DNA from: Bacillus sp. FJAT-29937
GTDB lineage: Bacteria; Bacillota; Bacilli; Bacillales; Cytobacillaceae
DNA: 64,000 nucleotides
Reading direction: 5' to 3'
Assembly: GCF_001509555.1 (NCBI RefSeq)
Contig: NZ_LMAS01000002.1
Coordinates: 310,001-374,000 of the forward strand
This document shows positions 6,945 to 16,770 of this stretch, piece after piece. Every line of letters starts with the position of its first letter. The stretch's first letter is position 1. The position numbers and the translations under genes were made by a program. The notes under the pieces were generated by a model. The model was given only the letters and a program-made list of their open reading frames with translations. It searched no databases and had not been told where the DNA came from.

Positions 6945-9332
6945 TTGATCCAACAAATCAAAAAAGCAGCAGTTCTTGGTTCTGGAGTGATGGGCTCTGG
7001 TATTGCAGCTCATTTAGCGAATATTGGAATCCCAACCCTATTGCTGGATATGGTACCTCGGGAATTAAATGAAGCAGAAAAAGCGAAAGGGTTAACCCTT
7101 AATGATAAGGCAGTACGAAATCGAATTAGTGAAGCAGGCCGCCAAAAGCTATTAAAGCAAAAACCCGCACCGCTTACGTCTAAAGAGAATTTAGCATTAA
7201 TAGAAGCTGGCAACTTCGATGACGACATGGAGCGTCTTAAGGATGTTGATTGGGTCATTGAAGTTGTCATTGAAAATCTCGATATTAAAAAGCAGGTTTT
7301 TGAAAAAGTAGATCGCTATCGAAAGCCTGGCAGTATCGTAAGCTCAAACACATCCGGAATTTCCGTTGAGGCGATGTCAGCGGGACGCTCTGAGGACTTT
7401 CAAAAGCATTTCCTCGGTACTCATTTCTTTAACCCGCCACGTTATTTAAAGCTGTTAGAAGTCATTCCTACGAAAAACACTGACGGTAAAGTATTAGCTT
7501 TTATGAAGCAATTTGGCGAAGATAAGCTGGGCAAAGTCGTTGTTGTAGCGAAGGATACGCCAAACTTTATTGCTAACCGCATCGGTACGTACGGGCTGTT
7601 AGTTACTTTACAGGAAATGCTGGGAGGCGGATATAGTGTTGGAGAGGTTGATTCCATTACAGGCCCGTTAATCGGCCGCCCAAAAAGCGCCACCTTTAGA
7701 ACGCTGGATGTTGTCGGTTTAGATACATTTGTCCATGTGGCCAATAATGTTTATGAGCAAGTGGAAGGCAAGGAAAAAGAAGTCTTCACAGTGCCAGACT
7801 TTATGAAAGAAATGCTTAATAAGGGCTGGCTAGGAAGCAAGTCTGGCCAAGGTTTTTTCCTCAAGCAAGGGAAAGACATTCTAGAGCTTGATCCGAATAC
7901 CCTAGAATATGGGCCGCGCAAGAAATTGAAAACAGCAGCAACTGAATTAAGCAAGCAGGAAAAAGGCACAGCCAACAAAATGAAAGCGCTAATATACGCT
8001 GATGACCGTGCAGGCCAGCTACTATGGAATATATTAAGTCCGGCTTTACTTTATTCAGCTGATTTATTAGGAACGATTGCTGATGATGTTGTTGCAATTG
8101 ATCAAGCACTGAAATGGGGCTTCGGCTGGGAATTAGGACCATTTGAAATTTGGGATGCCATTGGTGTAGAAAAATCCGTGAAGAAAATGGAAGACGCCGG
8201 TTTTGAGGTTCCGGTTTGGGTAAAGGAAATGCTCGATAACGGTCATTCTACTTTCTATAAAGAAGCCGAGGATGGAAATCTCTTTTACTATGAAAATGGC
8301 GAATATAAGCAAGTAGTTGAAAATCCGAAGAATATAAATTTAAAAAGATTAAAAAAGCAAAAAGGCGTCATTAAAAAGAACAGTGGTGCAAGCCTAATTG
8401 ATTTAGGCGATGGTGTTGCTTTGCTAGAGTTCCATTCGAAGAGCAATGCACTTGGCCTCGACTGTATCCAAATGATTAACTACTCCATTGATGAGGTAGA
8501 AAGGAATTTCAAGGGGCTTGTAATCGGTAACCAAAGCAAGAACTTCAGCGTTGGTGCGAATCTTGCCATGATCCTAATGGAAGCACAGGATGATAATATT
8601 TATGAGCTAGACATGGTCGTCCGCCAATTCCAGCAGGCTATGATGAAAATTAAATACAGTTCAAAGCCAACTGTTGCAGCTCCATTTGGCATGACACTTG
8701 GCGGCGGCTCAGAAGTTTGTCTCCCAACTGCGCATATTCAGGCTTCAAGTGAAACTTATATGGGGCTTGTGGAGGTAGGAGTAGGGCTGATTCCTGGCGG
8801 AGGCGGCAATAAGGAGCTTTATTTAAAGCATCTTAATAGCCTGCCTAATGGGGTAGAATTTGATCTTCAAAAAGTTGCCAACAAAGTATTTGAATCGATT
8901 GCAATGGCAAAGGTTTCTACATCAGGGGAAGAAGCACGCAAAAACAATTACTTAAATGCTGCTGATGGAATTAGTGTGAATGGGGATCACCTTCTATTTG
9001 ATGCGAAACAGGCAGTACTAGCTCTTTATGAAAAAGGCTATAAACCGCCAATCCGCAAAAAGGTGCCTGTTGTAGGAGAAACTGGCTTGGCTACTTTACT
9101 TTTAGGAGCACAGGCCATGCTTTATTCCGGCTATATTTCGGAGCATGATTTGAAAATCGCGAAGAAGTTAGCATATGTCATTGCAGGTGGAAAAGTGCCT
9201 TTTGGAACAGAAGTGGATGAACAATATTTACTAGATTTAGAACGAGAAGCTTTCCTAAGCCTGCTTGCCGAGCCAAAGACACTGCAACGCATGCAGCATA
9301 TGCTCGTGAAAGGAAAGCCGCTGCGTAATTAA
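6945..9332 (+). CDS. fadN: 3-hydroxyacyl-CoA dehydrogenase / enoyl-CoA hydratase FadN
   Basis: This is the bifunctional beta-oxidation enzyme that hydrates 2-enoyl-CoA and oxidises 3-hydroxyacyl-CoA with NAD. The 795 residues start with the Rossmann motif GSGVMGSGIAAHLA (about 12-25), then the dehydrogenase core with HFFNPPRYLKLLEV; the crotonase part is C-terminal, with GGGSEV (about 586) and GLIPGGGGN (about 612-620). The domain order is the reverse of E. coli FadB, as usual for Bacillus FadN. The start is TTG at 6945 after AAAAGGGGGA. It is the first gene of fadN-fadA-fadE and lies directly behind the FadR box. Confidence 0.93.
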   Translation: MIQQIKKAAVLGSGVMGSGIAAHLANIGIPTLLLDMVPRELNEAEKAKGLTLNDKAVRNRISEAGRQKLLKQKPAPLTSKENLALIEAGNFDDDMERLKDVDWVIEVVIENLDIKKQVFEKVDRYRKPGSIVSSNTSGISVEAMSAGRSEDFQKHFLGTHFFNPPRYLKLLEVIPTKNTDGKVLAFMKQFGEDKLGKVVVVAKDTPNFIANRIGTYGLLVTLQEMLGGGYSVGEVDSITGPLIGRPKSATFRTLDVVGLDTFVHVANNVYEQVEGKEKEVFTVPDFMKEMLNKGWLGSKSGQGFFLKQGKDILELDPNTLEYGPRKKLKTAATELSKQEKGTANKMKALIYADDRAGQLLWNILSPALLYSADLLGTIADDVVAIDQALKWGFGWELGPFEIWDAIGVEKSVKKMEDAGFEVPVWVKEMLDNGHSTFYKEAEDGNLFYYENGEYKQVVENPKNINLKRLKKQKGVIKKNSGASLIDLGDGVALLEFHSKSNALGLDCIQMINYSIDEVERNFKGLVIGNQSKNFSVGANLAMILMEAQDDNIYELDMVVRQFQQAMMKIKYSSKPTVAAPFGMTLGGGSEVCLPTAHIQASSETYMGLVEVGVGLIPGGGGNKELYLKHLNSLPNGVEFDLQKVANKVFESIAMAKVSTSGEEARKNNYLNAADGISVNGDHLLFDAKQAVLALYEKGYKPPIRKKVPVVGETGLATLLLGAQAMLYSGYISEHDLKIAKKLAYVIAGGKVPFGTEVDEQYLLDLEREAFLSLLAEPKTLQRMQHMLVKGKPLRN

Positions 9333-9389
9333 TATAGTAGAAGAATAATAGGGTTATTTTTCCAATATCAAGGAAAGAGAGGGAATACA

Positions 9390-10565
9390 ATGAAAGAAGC
9401 GGTTATCGTTGCAGGGGCCCGCACTCCGGTTGGCAAGGCAAAGAAAGGGACGCTCGCCAATGTAAGACCGGATGATTTAGGTGCCCTTGTAGTGCAAGAA
9501 ACATTAAAGCGGGCAGGAAATTATGAAGGAAATATCGATGACTTAATTATTGGATGTGCCATGCCGGAAGCAGAACAGGGCTTAAATATGGCCAGAAATA
9601 TCGGTGCATTGGCTGGTCTGCCGCATACAGTTCCTGCGATTACTATTAATCGCTATTGCTCTTCAGGGTTACAATCCATTGCCTACGCAGCTGAGAAAAT
9701 TATGATCGGACACGCGGATACAATTATTGCCGGCGGGGCTGAGTCAATGAGTCTTGTTCCGATGATGGGTCATGTGACTCGTCCGAATATTAAATTGGCG
9801 GAAACAGCTCCTGAGTACTATATGGGCATGGGTCACACCGCTGAAGAGGTTGCGAAAAAATACGGGATTTCCCGTGAAGATCAGGATGCCTTCTCTGTTC
9901 GAAGCCATCAAAAAGCGGCAAAAGCCATTCAAGAAGGAAAGTTTATCGATGAAATCGTTCCAGTTGACGTAACTTTACGATCAATTGGAAAAGACAATAA
10001 ATTGATCGAAAAAAAGATGATATTTAGTCAAGATGAAGGTGTAAGAGCGGATTCTACGATTGAAACATTGGCGAAGCTTCGTCCAGCATTTTCTGTTACT
10101 GGAACGGTAACAGCAGGGAATTCATCCCAGACAAGTGATGGAGCAGCAGCGGTCATGGTCATGGACCGTGAAAAAGCAGAATCAACTGGCTTGAAGCCAA
10201 TGGCCAAATTCAGATCATTCGCTGTCGGAGGAGTGCCTCCAGAAATTATGGGAATTGGCCCAATTGTCGCTATCCCTAAAGCATTAAAGCTAGCAGGCCT
10301 TGAATTATCAGATATCGGATTATTTGAACTAAATGAAGCATTCGCATCCCAATCGATCCAAATCATTCGTGAGTTAGACTTAGACGAAGAAAAGGTGAAC
10401 GTAAACGGCGGCGCCATTGCACTAGGCCATCCGCTAGGCTGCACAGGAGCGAAACTTACATTATCTCTCATTCACGAAATGAAACGCCGCAATCAGCAAT
10501 TCGGCATCGTCACCATGTGCATAGGCGGAGGAATGGGCGCTGCCGGTGTATTTGAACTGCTATAG
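9390..10565 (+). CDS. fadA: Acetyl-CoA C-acyltransferase (3-ketoacyl-CoA thiolase) FadA
   Basis: This enzyme cleaves 3-ketoacyl-CoA with CoA to release acetyl-CoA, the last step of beta-oxidation. The 391 residues have the nucleophile in NRYCSSGLQ (Cys about 90), the NEAFA block (about 315), the catalytic His in [15 protein letters not shown] (about 340-354) and the second Cys in CIGGGMGAA (about 377). The ATG at 9390 follows AAAGAGAGGG. It is 57 bp after fadN and shares its FadR-controlled transcript. Confidence 0.93.
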   Translation: MKEAVIVAGARTPVGKAKKGTLANVRPDDLGALVVQETLKRAGNYEGNIDDLIIGCAMPEAEQGLNMARNIGALAGLPHTVPAITINRYCSSGLQSIAYAAEKIMIGHADTIIAGGAESMSLVPMMGHVTRPNIKLAETAPEYYMGMGHTAEEVAKKYGISREDQDAFSVRSHQKAAKAIQEGKFIDEIVPVDVTLRSIGKDNKLIEKKMIFSQDEGVRADSTIETLAKLRPAFSVTGTVTAGNSSQTSDGAAAVMVMDREKAESTGLKPMAKFRSFAVGGVPPEIMGIGPIVAIPKALKLAGLELSDIGLFELNEAFASQSIQIIRELDLDEEKVNVNGGAIALGHPLGCTGAKLTLSLIHEMKRRNQQFGIVTMCIGGGMGAAGVFELL

Positions 10566-10619
10566 GGTCTTAACCAATGAACATAACAGTCCAAAAATAA
10601 TTGAATGGAGGAAATAATG

Positions 10620-12404
10620 ATGTCTAATCAAACAGATAACCTAATTAAAGGTGGAAGTTTTTTAATCGAGGATCTTTCCGCTAATCGAGTGTTTACTCCA
10701 GAGGATTATACAGATGAACATAAAATGATTGCAAAAACGACAGAGGAATTCGTCATAAATGAAGTGCTTCCAGAAGTGGAGCATTTAGAAAACCATGAAT
10801 TTGATCGTACAGTCAAATTATTAAAGCAAGCGGGAGAGCTTGGACTACTAGGTGCCGATGTTCCCGAAGAATACGGCGGTTTAGCATTAGATAAGGTAAG
10901 CTCGGCGCTCATTGCTGAAAAAATGGCACGTGCAGGCGGATTCTCTATCTCCCACGGTGCACATGTAGGAATTGGATCCCTTCCCATCGTTCTATTCGGA
11001 ACGGAGGAGCAGAAGAAGCAATATTTGCCGGATTTAGCTACTGGTGATAGGTTGGCAGCTTATGCTTTAACAGAGCCAGGATCAGGTTCGGATGCACTAG
11101 GTGCAAGAACAACAGCTAAACTGAATGCGGAAGGCACGCATTATGTTCTAAATGGTGAAAAGCAGTGGATTACGAACTCTGCATTTGCAGACGTATTTGT
11201 TGTTTACGCAAAAGTGGACGGAGAGCATTTCTCAGCCTTTATCGTAGAAAGAGAGTTCCCGGGAGTATCTGTTGGTCCTGAAGAAAAGAAAATGGGAATT
11301 AAGAGCTCATCCACTCGCACATTAATTCTCCAGGATGCACTTGTGCCAAAGGAAAACTTACTAGGAGAACTCGGCAGAGGCCATATTATCGCATTTAACA
11401 TCTTAAACATCGGCCGCTATAAATTAGGGGTTGGGGCAGTAGGAGGTTCAAAACGGGCATTTGAAATTACGGTGCAGTATGCAAATCAGCGCCAGCAGTT
11501 CAAAACGCCAATCTCCCAATTTAATTTGACGAAGGAAAAGTTCGGAACAATGGCTTCAAAGATTTATGCTGCAGAAAGCTCTGTTTACCGTACAGTTGGC
11601 TTGTTTGAGGATCGCATGAGCAAACTGTCAGAAGAGGAAGTTAAAGATGGCAAGGAAGTGGCGAAATCCATTGCTGAATATGCCATTGAATGTTCACTAA
11701 ATAAATTCTTCTCTACAGAAGTTCTTGATTACGTTGTGGATGAAGGTGTTCAAATTCATGGCGGTTATGGATTCATGGCTGAATACGAAATTGAAAGAGC
11801 GTATCGCGATTCCCGGATAAACCGAATTTTTGAAGGAACAAATGAAATTAACCGTTTATTAGTACCTGGCACCTATATTCGTAAAGCATTCAAGGGAGAG
11901 CTGCCATTATTCGAAAAAGCCACGGCACTGCAAGAGGAGCTCATGATGCTTATGCCTGAAGAGCCTGGTGATGAGCCTTTAGCTCAGGAGAAATATTTAG
12001 TGAAAAATGCAAAGAAAATTGGCTTGCTTGCTGCAGGATTAGCAGCCCAAAAATACGGCAAGGCTTTAGAAAAAGAGCAAGAGGTTTTAGTGAATATTGC
12101 AGACATTATTTCAAATGCATACGCAATGGAATCGGCAGTTCTACGTACCGAGAAAGCCATTGAGAAGACAGGACTGGAGAAGAACAAGCAAAAGCTTCTT
12201 TATACACAAATCTTCTGTCAGGAAGCTTTTAATAAAATTGAGCAGGATGCAAAAGAAACCCTTGTGGCTGTTGAAACGGGCGATGCTTTAAGAATGATGA
12301 TTTCGGCACTGCGTAAATTCACCCGCCACACACCAATTAATGTAATCGCGAAGAAACGCGAAGCAGCTGAAAAAATAATTGAAGCAGAGCGTTTTGTTTT
12401 ATAG
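10620..12404 (+). CDS. fadE: Acyl-CoA dehydrogenase FadE
   Basis: This FAD enzyme oxidises acyl-CoA to 2-enoyl-CoA, the first step of the cycle. The 594 residues include the acyl-CoA dehydrogenase core with AYALTEPGSGSDA (about 145-160), IHGGYGF and the segment RIFEGTNEINR (about 400-410, catalytic Glu), then a C-terminal helical extension of about 180 residues, as in VLCAD-type enzymes. I chose the ATG at 10620 (MSNQ) because GGAGG at 10607-10611 sits 8 bp before it; an ATG at 10617 is equally usable, and the one at 10605 overlaps the ribosome site. It is the last gene of the operon. Confidence 0.92.
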   Translation: MSNQTDNLIKGGSFLIEDLSANRVFTPEDYTDEHKMIAKTTEEFVINEVLPEVEHLENHEFDRTVKLLKQAGELGLLGADVPEEYGGLALDKVSSALIAEKMARAGGFSISHGAHVGIGSLPIVLFGTEEQKKQYLPDLATGDRLAAYALTEPGSGSDALGARTTAKLNAEGTHYVLNGEKQWITNSAFADVFVVYAKVDGEHFSAFIVEREFPGVSVGPEEKKMGIKSSSTRTLILQDALVPKENLLGELGRGHIIAFNILNIGRYKLGVGAVGGSKRAFEITVQYANQRQQFKTPISQFNLTKEKFGTMASKIYAAESSVYRTVGLFEDRMSKLSEEEVKDGKEVAKSIAEYAIECSLNKFFSTEVLDYVVDEGVQIHGGYGFMAEYEIERAYRDSRINRIFEGTNEINRLLVPGTYIRKAFKGELPLFEKATALQEELMMLMPEEPGDEPLAQEKYLVKNAKKIGLLAAGLAAQKYGKALEKEQEVLVNIADIISNAYAMESAVLRTEKAIEKTGLEKNKQKLLYTQIFCQEAFNKIEQDAKETLVAVETGDALRMMISALRKFTRHTPINVIAKKREAAEKIIEAERFVL

Positions 12405-12418
12405 CGAAATAAAATAAT

Positions 12419-12462
12419 AAGGGTCTGGCGCTGTTGCTTCTAGCAATTGTGCCAGACCTTTT
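12419..12462 (+). terminator. Terminator of the fad operon
   Basis: The stem GGTCTGGC/GCCAGACC encloses a 21-nt loop and is followed by TTTT. It lies 15 bp after fadE. Confidence 0.85.
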
Positions 12463-12632
12463 GGCTGTTGGAAAAAAACACATACAAAAAATAATTTTCA
12501 AATAAAGAAGGATTATAGGGAAGATTGTCGAATTATCCATTTGGTAGCCAAAGTTATGATTACATAAAAAATTATGGTACTATGTGATTTAATATGTGAA
12601 AATAATGGAATGATAATTTTGGTGGTGAAAAA

Positions 12633-12989
12633 ATGGCTATGACATTTTATTGGTACCCGAAATGCGGTACTTGCCGAAAAGCTAAGAATTGGTTAGATGA
12701 TCACCAATTTGCCTATGAAGCTGTACATATTGCTGATAATCCTCCTTCCCGCAGCGAGCTAGAGGACCTTTATAAAAAAAGCGGGTTGGACTTAAAAAAA
12801 TTCTTTAACACGAGCGGCATGAAATACCGTGAACTCGGTTTAAAGGATAAGGTCAAATCTTCGTCCGATGACGAATTGCTTGATTTGCTGGCTACTGATG
12901 GAATGCTGATTAAGCGTCCAATTCTTACAGATGGCCAGAAGGTAACTGTTGGCTTTAAGGAAGAGGATTTCGAAAAATCATGGGCTTGA
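12633..12989 (+). CDS. yusI: ArsC/Spx-family thioredoxin-fold protein YusI
   Basis: A 118-residue protein of the arsenate reductase/Spx superfamily. The N terminus has YPKCGTCRKAKNWL, with CxxC at about 10-13, and the mid-part has GLDLKKFFNTSG and IKRPIL as in ArsC/YffB-type proteins. It lacks the RNA polymerase-binding Gly region that would make it a clear Spx regulator. A thiol-redox or reductase role is inferred; its substrate is unknown. The ATG follows GGTGGTGA. Its position between fadE and gcvH is the same as in B. subtilis. Confidence 0.85.
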   Translation: MAMTFYWYPKCGTCRKAKNWLDDHQFAYEAVHIADNPPSRSELEDLYKKSGLDLKKFFNTSGMKYRELGLKDKVKSSSDDELLDLLATDGMLIKRPILTDGQKVTVGFKEEDFEKSWA

Positions 12990-13082
12990 ATTAAAAAAGG
13001 ATTGAAAAACATCGTTCTTTTTGCCATGATGAAGGAAGAGATCGATTACACGATCAACTAAAGAACAATGGAGGGGTTTAGA

Positions 13083-13463
13083 ATGAACACACCAAAAGAA
13101 TTACGTTATTCAGAAGAGCATGAGTGGGTAAAAACAGAAGGCGAGCAAGTACGCATTGGAATCACTGACTTTGCTCAATCTGAGCTAGGTGACATCGTAT
13201 TCGTTGAGCTTCCAGAAGTGGGAGACGAAGTAACAGCGGACGAGCCTTTCGGAAGCGTAGAGTCTGTTAAAACAGTATCTGAGCTTTATTCACCAGTAAG
13301 CGGAAAGGTTGTCGCAGTAAATGAAGATTTAAGCGATAGTCCTGAGTTCGTTAATGAATCTCCATACGAAAAAGCATGGATGATCGTTGTTGAGTTATCA
13401 GATTCAAATCTTGATAATTTAATGACAGCTGAACAATATGAAGCAATGGTAAAAGAAGATTAA
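13083..13463 (+). CDS. gcvH: Glycine cleavage system H protein
   Basis: The H protein carries the methylamine intermediate on a lipoyl arm between the P, T and L proteins, and in Bacillus it also passes lipoate to other enzymes. The 126 residues are the expected length; the lipoyl lysine lies in [12 protein letters not shown] (about K62), and the N terminus has the usual EEHEWV. The ATG at 13083 follows GGAGGGG; an in-frame ATG at 13068 overlaps that site and is rejected. LipA, which makes the lipoyl group, is encoded at 34.6 kb. Confidence 0.95.
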   Translation: MNTPKELRYSEEHEWVKTEGEQVRIGITDFAQSELGDIVFVELPEVGDEVTADEPFGSVESVKTVSELYSPVSGKVVAVNEDLSDSPEFVNESPYEKAWMIVVELSDSNLDNLMTAEQYEAMVKED

Positions 13464-13520
13464 TAAATTAAGTAAATCTTGCATTTGGACATCTTACATA
13501 AGTCTGTTTGCATAGAAATG

Positions 13521-13553
13521 AAAGGGGTTTCCGCATTGGAAGCCTCTTTTTCT
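13521..13553 (+). terminator. Terminator after gcvH
   Basis: AGGGGTTTCC pairs with GGAAGCCTCT, with two G-U pairs and a GCATT loop, followed by a T-rich tail. Confidence 0.7.
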
Positions 13554-13714
13554 GTTTAATAAATAAATTCAAAAAGCATAAAGACATGTGTCAACCTAAT
13601 AATAAATATAAAAAGAAGGAGTCCAACACCATTATCAAGAATATTGAATATGGTATAGTAAATATAAATTCCTTTTATGAAGATTAAAACTACAACTCAG
13701 TTCAGGTGATTATA

Positions 13715-14071
13715 ATGGATGAGGCGGTTACGGATAAAGTTATTATTGTAGAGGGTACAACAGATAAGAGAAAAGTACAGGCGATAGTAAGTGAGCCAGT
13801 TGAGATTATTTGCACGAACGGAACGATAGGCGTCACAAAACTGGATGAATTGATTGATATGCTTTATGATAAAGATGTTTTTATATTAGTCGATGCAGAT
13901 GCTGCAGGGGAAAAGCTTCGAAAGCAATTTAAAAGAGAATTTCCAGAGGCTGAGCACCTTTATATCGATCGTATGTATCGCGAGGTTGCTACGGCTCCTG
14001 AACATCATCTTGCTACCGTGTTATTATCGGCTAATATAGATGTATACACAGAGTTTTTGGATAAAGGATGA
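13715..14071 (+). CDS. yusF: Small Toprim-domain protein YusF
   Basis: A 118-residue protein made almost only of a Toprim fold: IIVEGTTDKRKV near the start holds the catalytic Glu, and FILVDADAAGEKLRKQF (about 67-83) is the DxD motif. Toprim domains bind Mg and act in primases, topoisomerases and RNase M5-like nucleases; a nucleic-acid role is inferred. The ATG at 13715 follows AGGTGAT; the in-frame GTG at 13706 overlaps that site. It is 6 bp before yusE, so they form an operon. Confidence 0.82.
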   Translation: MDEAVTDKVIIVEGTTDKRKVQAIVSEPVEIICTNGTIGVTKLDELIDMLYDKDVFILVDADAAGEKLRKQFKREFPEAEHLYIDRMYREVATAPEHHLATVLLSANIDVYTEFLDKG

Positions 14072-14077
14072 TAGTCA

Positions 14078-14386
14078 TTGCAGGAATGGTCACAGGAGGA
14101 AATTGAAAAGCTTATCAAGGATCGCAAATCAGGTTTGGTCTATCTGTATACTCCTTTATGCGGAACGTGTCAGCTAGCCAGTAAAATGTTAACAGTAATA
14201 GAACAACTGCTGCCTGATCAGCTAATGGGGAAAGCCGATTTAAACTATATGCCTGAATTCGCTGGAATTCTAGGGGTAGAAAGTGTTCCTTGCCTCATCA
14301 TGATTAAGGACGGAAATATTCAAGAAAAACTTTACGCTTTTCATTCAGTTCCCTTTTTATTAGATAGAATAAAGAGTGTTCTATAA
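14078..14386 (+). CDS. yusE: Thioredoxin-like protein YusE
   Basis: A 102-residue thioredoxin-fold protein with the active site CGTC (about 28-31, LYTPLCGTCQLA) and the cis-Pro block GVESVPCLIM. No signal peptide is present, so it is cytoplasmic. The start is TTG at 14078 with AAAGGATG overlapping the end of yusF. It is likely a disulfide reductase of unknown partner; the gene order yusF-yusE is that of B. subtilis. Confidence 0.85.
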   Translation: MQEWSQEEIEKLIKDRKSGLVYLYTPLCGTCQLASKMLTVIEQLLPDQLMGKADLNYMPEFAGILGVESVPCLIMIKDGNIQEKLYAFHSVPFLLDRIKSVL

Positions 14387-14541
14387 AAATACCAGGTCAT
14401 ATCGCCTGGCGATTTGAATCATAGGTAAGATAGAATTAGCATTATGTAGGACTAAAGAACCACAATAAGACAAAAAATGATGGAAGCTATAGATATTTCA
14501 AGTTTTAAAATGCAAATAAAGGATATATTTCTCGGGAAATG

Positions 14542-14584
14542 AAAGACAATGCTGAAAATAGTCGAGGCATTGTCTTTTTTTGTT
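14542..14584 (+). terminator. Strong terminator between yusE and yusD
   Basis: AAAGACAATGC pairs perfectly with GCATTGTCTTT across a 14-nt loop, followed by a long T run. It ends transcription from yusF-yusE about 160 bp downstream of yusE. The weaker pair CCAGG/CCTGG near 14390-14410 has no T run. Confidence 0.85.
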
Positions 14585-14681
14585 TTTATCGTGTCGAACA
14601 GAAATAAGAGGGTTGTCTTTGCTTTTGTTGAATTTAAATAGTGAGAAGAAATAAATATGTTTGTTTTTAGAGGTGAAGGAA

Positions 14682-15011
14682 ATGGAAAAGATGACTGATG
14701 CATTTATTGAAGAAGTCAAGAGTAGATCGCATTTACAGAAATTGTTAGTCCATTCCTCCTTTTCAATTTGTATCAAAGCCGGGGATGTTGAGGTTCCGAT
14801 AAAATTTCTGGATGGCCATATTTCCATTTATCCCGATAATCAGAAACAACATTTCGATGCCATCATATCAGGATCCAAAGAAAGCATTCATTCCATATTA
14901 ACAGGAAGTGAAAAGTTAAGAGAGGCGATACGTTGGAAGAAGGTATCAGTAGAATCAACCTTCCGTAAAATATTACTGTTAGAATCTCTTTTCTTTCTAT
15001 GTAAAAAATAA
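14682..15011 (+). CDS. yusD: SCP-2-like sterol-carrier-fold protein YusD
   Basis: A 109-residue protein with a pattern like the SCP-2 lipid-carrier fold (ICIKAGDVEVPIKFLDGHISI, then DAIISGSKESIHSILTG and LREAIRWKKV). B. subtilis has YusD at this place, and I use the name by position and resemblance. A lipid or acyl-CoA carrier role is suggested by the fold and the nearby fad genes but is inference. The ATG at 14682 follows AGGTGAAGG; an upstream in-frame TTG at 14661 has no ribosome site. Confidence 0.6.
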   Translation: MEKMTDAFIEEVKSRSHLQKLLVHSSFSICIKAGDVEVPIKFLDGHISIYPDNQKQHFDAIISGSKESIHSILTGSEKLREAIRWKKVSVESTFRKILLLESLFFLCKK

Positions 15012-15042
15012 TTATTTAAATCAGAAATTTCTAAAATATGAC

Positions 15043-15071
15043 TTGACCGCCTAAAATCATTATGATAATAT
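15043..15071 (+). promoter_or_regulatory. Candidate sigma-A promoter of metY
   Basis: TTGACC at 15043-15048 and TAATAT at 15066-15071 are spaced by 17 bp, about 30 bp before the S-box aptamer. A TATGAT at 15061 is an alternative -10 with poor spacing. Confidence 0.5.
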
Positions 15072-15103
15072 CACTGTAATAACTTAAGTATAACAATTAA
15101 ATA

Positions 15104-15244
15104 TTCTTATCGAGAGAGGTGGAGGGACTGGCCCTACGAAGCCCGGCAACCGGTATATTACGCGGTGCCAATTCCAGCAGAGCAATTGCTCTGATAGATA
15201 AGAAGAGATGATATCAACCCTCTTCTTGTGAAGAGGGTTTTTTT
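15104..15244 (+). promoter_or_regulatory. SAM-I (S-box) riboswitch and terminator before metY
   Basis: The aptamer shows the canonical core GAGAGAGGTGGAGGGACTGGCCC, here split as GAGAGGTGGAGGGA and CTGGCCC, followed by AAGCCCGGCAACC and GGTGCCAATTCC. P1 is formed by TTCTTATC (15104-15111) and GATAAGAA (15197-15204). The expression platform is AACCCTCTT/AAGAGGGTT plus a T run (15216-15244). When S-adenosylmethionine is bound, transcription should stop before metY. Confidence 0.95.
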
Positions 15245-15306
15245 CAACTCTTCTTTTTATAAGTAAAAATTCAAAATATTGTACATGAAAAAGGGAGAGA
15301 TGAAAC

Positions 15307-16623
15307 ATGTCAGAGAAACAAAAAAACTATCGATTTGAAACTTTAGGAGTACATGGAGGACTACAGCCGGATCCTGTAACAGGAGCAAGAGCTGTGCCTA
15401 TTTACCAAAACAATGCTTATCAATTTAAGAACACCGAACATGCAGCTAATTTGTTTGCATTAAAGGAACCTGGCTATATTTACACACGTATTCACAACCC
15501 AACTACTACTGTCTTAGAAGAAAGAGTTGCTTTGTTAGAAGGGGGAGTTGGTGCCCTTGCGGTAGCTAGTGGAATGGCCGCCATTACACTAGCTATTCTG
15601 AACATCGCTGAAGCTGGGGATGAAATTGTTTCAGCCGCGAACCTATATGGCGGAACTTATAATCTTTTTGCTGTAACACTGCCAAAATACGGCATTAAAG
15701 TAAAATTTGTCGACCCTGAGGATCCTGAAAACTTCCGAAATGCGATTACTGAAAAAACGAAGGCTGTCTTTGCTGAAACGATTGGGAATCCAAGCTTAAA
15801 GGTGTTAGATATTGAAAAGGTTGCGGAAATCGCACATGAGAATGGGGTTCCACTTATTATTGACAATACATTTGCTACTCCATACTTATGCAGACCGATA
15901 GAATTTGGAGCGGATATTGTCGTCCACTCCGCTACAAAATGGTTGTTAGGAAATGGAACAACAACTGGGGGAATTATTGTAGACGGTGGAAAGTTCGATT
16001 GGAATTCTCCAAAGTTCCCAGGATTCACTGAGCCGGACTCAAGCTATCATAATCTTGTTTACAGTGAGGCATTAGGGTCAGTTGCCTATATTATCAAAGC
16101 TAGAGTTCAGCTGTTGAGAGATTTAGGTCCTGCTTTAAGTCCGCAAAGCGCCTTCCAATTTGCACTTGGTCTTGAGACGCTTCATGTGCGGATGAAGGAG
16201 CATGTTGCCAATACAAAGAAAGTGGTAGAATACTTAGAAGCCCATCCAGCTATTAATTGGGTTCTATATCCAGGAAGTGAAAATCATCCGGATAAAGCAT
16301 TAGTTGATAAGTATTTACCAAAGGGTGCGGGTTCTGTTGTCGTATTTGGTATTGAAGGCGGAAGAGAAGCCGGAGCGACTTTCATTAATAATCTTGAACT
16401 ATGGGCGCATGTTGCAAACGTAGGTGATGCGAAAAGCTTAGTTATTCACCCGGCAAGTACAACGCATCAGCAGCTTGATACAGAAGGGCTGAAGGCTGCA
16501 GGTGTTCCTGAGGATCTAGTTCGTCTATCAATCGGAATTGAAAATGTTGAGGACCTTATCGAGGATTTAGAGCAAGCAATTGAAGCAGCAACAGGCGTTG
16601 CGTCGTTAACTGCAAAAGCATAA
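15307..16623 (+). CDS. metY: O-acetylhomoserine sulfhydrylase (aminocarboxypropyltransferase)
   Basis: This PLP enzyme makes homocysteine from O-acetylhomoserine and sulfide, a direct sulfhydrylation route to methionine. The 438 residues match the length of MetY (about 430) rather than cystathionine synthase (about 380). The family signatures are [13 protein letters not shown] at the N terminus, IYTRIHNPT, and the PLP lysine in [13 protein letters not shown] (about K210). The ATG follows AGGGAGAGATGA. It is controlled by the S-box leader just upstream and stands alone on its transcript. Confidence 0.93.
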   Translation: MSEKQKNYRFETLGVHGGLQPDPVTGARAVPIYQNNAYQFKNTEHAANLFALKEPGYIYTRIHNPTTTVLEERVALLEGGVGALAVASGMAAITLAILNIAEAGDEIVSAANLYGGTYNLFAVTLPKYGIKVKFVDPEDPENFRNAITEKTKAVFAETIGNPSLKVLDIEKVAEIAHENGVPLIIDNTFATPYLCRPIEFGADIVVHSATKWLLGNGTTTGGIIVDGGKFDWNSPKFPGFTEPDSSYHNLVYSEALGSVAYIIKARVQLLRDLGPALSPQSAFQFALGLETLHVRMKEHVANTKKVVEYLEAHPAINWVLYPGSENHPDKALVDKYLPKGAGSVVVFGIEGGREAGATFINNLELWAHVANVGDAKSLVIHPASTTHQQLDTEGLKAAGVPEDLVRLSIGIENVEDLIEDLEQAIEAATGVASLTAKA

Positions 16624-16676
16624 TTATTTATGGCGTTCACATAAGTAAAAAGATAGATGATTCCAATATTTTACCG

Positions 16677-16705
16677 TTGACGCTCTCTATATACCATGAT
16701 ACGAT
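16677..16705 (+). promoter_or_regulatory. Candidate sigma-A promoter of metNPQ
   Basis: TTGACG at 16677-16682 and TACGAT at 16700-16705 are 17 bp apart, with transcription expected near 16712, about 60 nt before the S-box. Confidence 0.5.
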
Positions 16706-16770
16706 ATCAATCATGAATATTTGAAATGCTTAATCAGATTAATGTGTAAATTGAATATAGATGTAATGCT

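Noticed and set aside
10028..10471. 147-aa reverse-strand ORF inside fadA
   Set aside because: Lies wholly opposite a clear thiolase gene, with Ser/Pro-rich antisense composition and no ribosome site.
12097..12291. 64-aa + strand ORF inside fadE
   Set aside because: A shadow frame within a well-conserved acyl-CoA dehydrogenase gene.
14477..14542. 20-codon ORF before the 14.5-kb terminator
   Set aside because: No Shine-Dalgarno and no recognisable sequence; most likely untranslated trailer of yusE.
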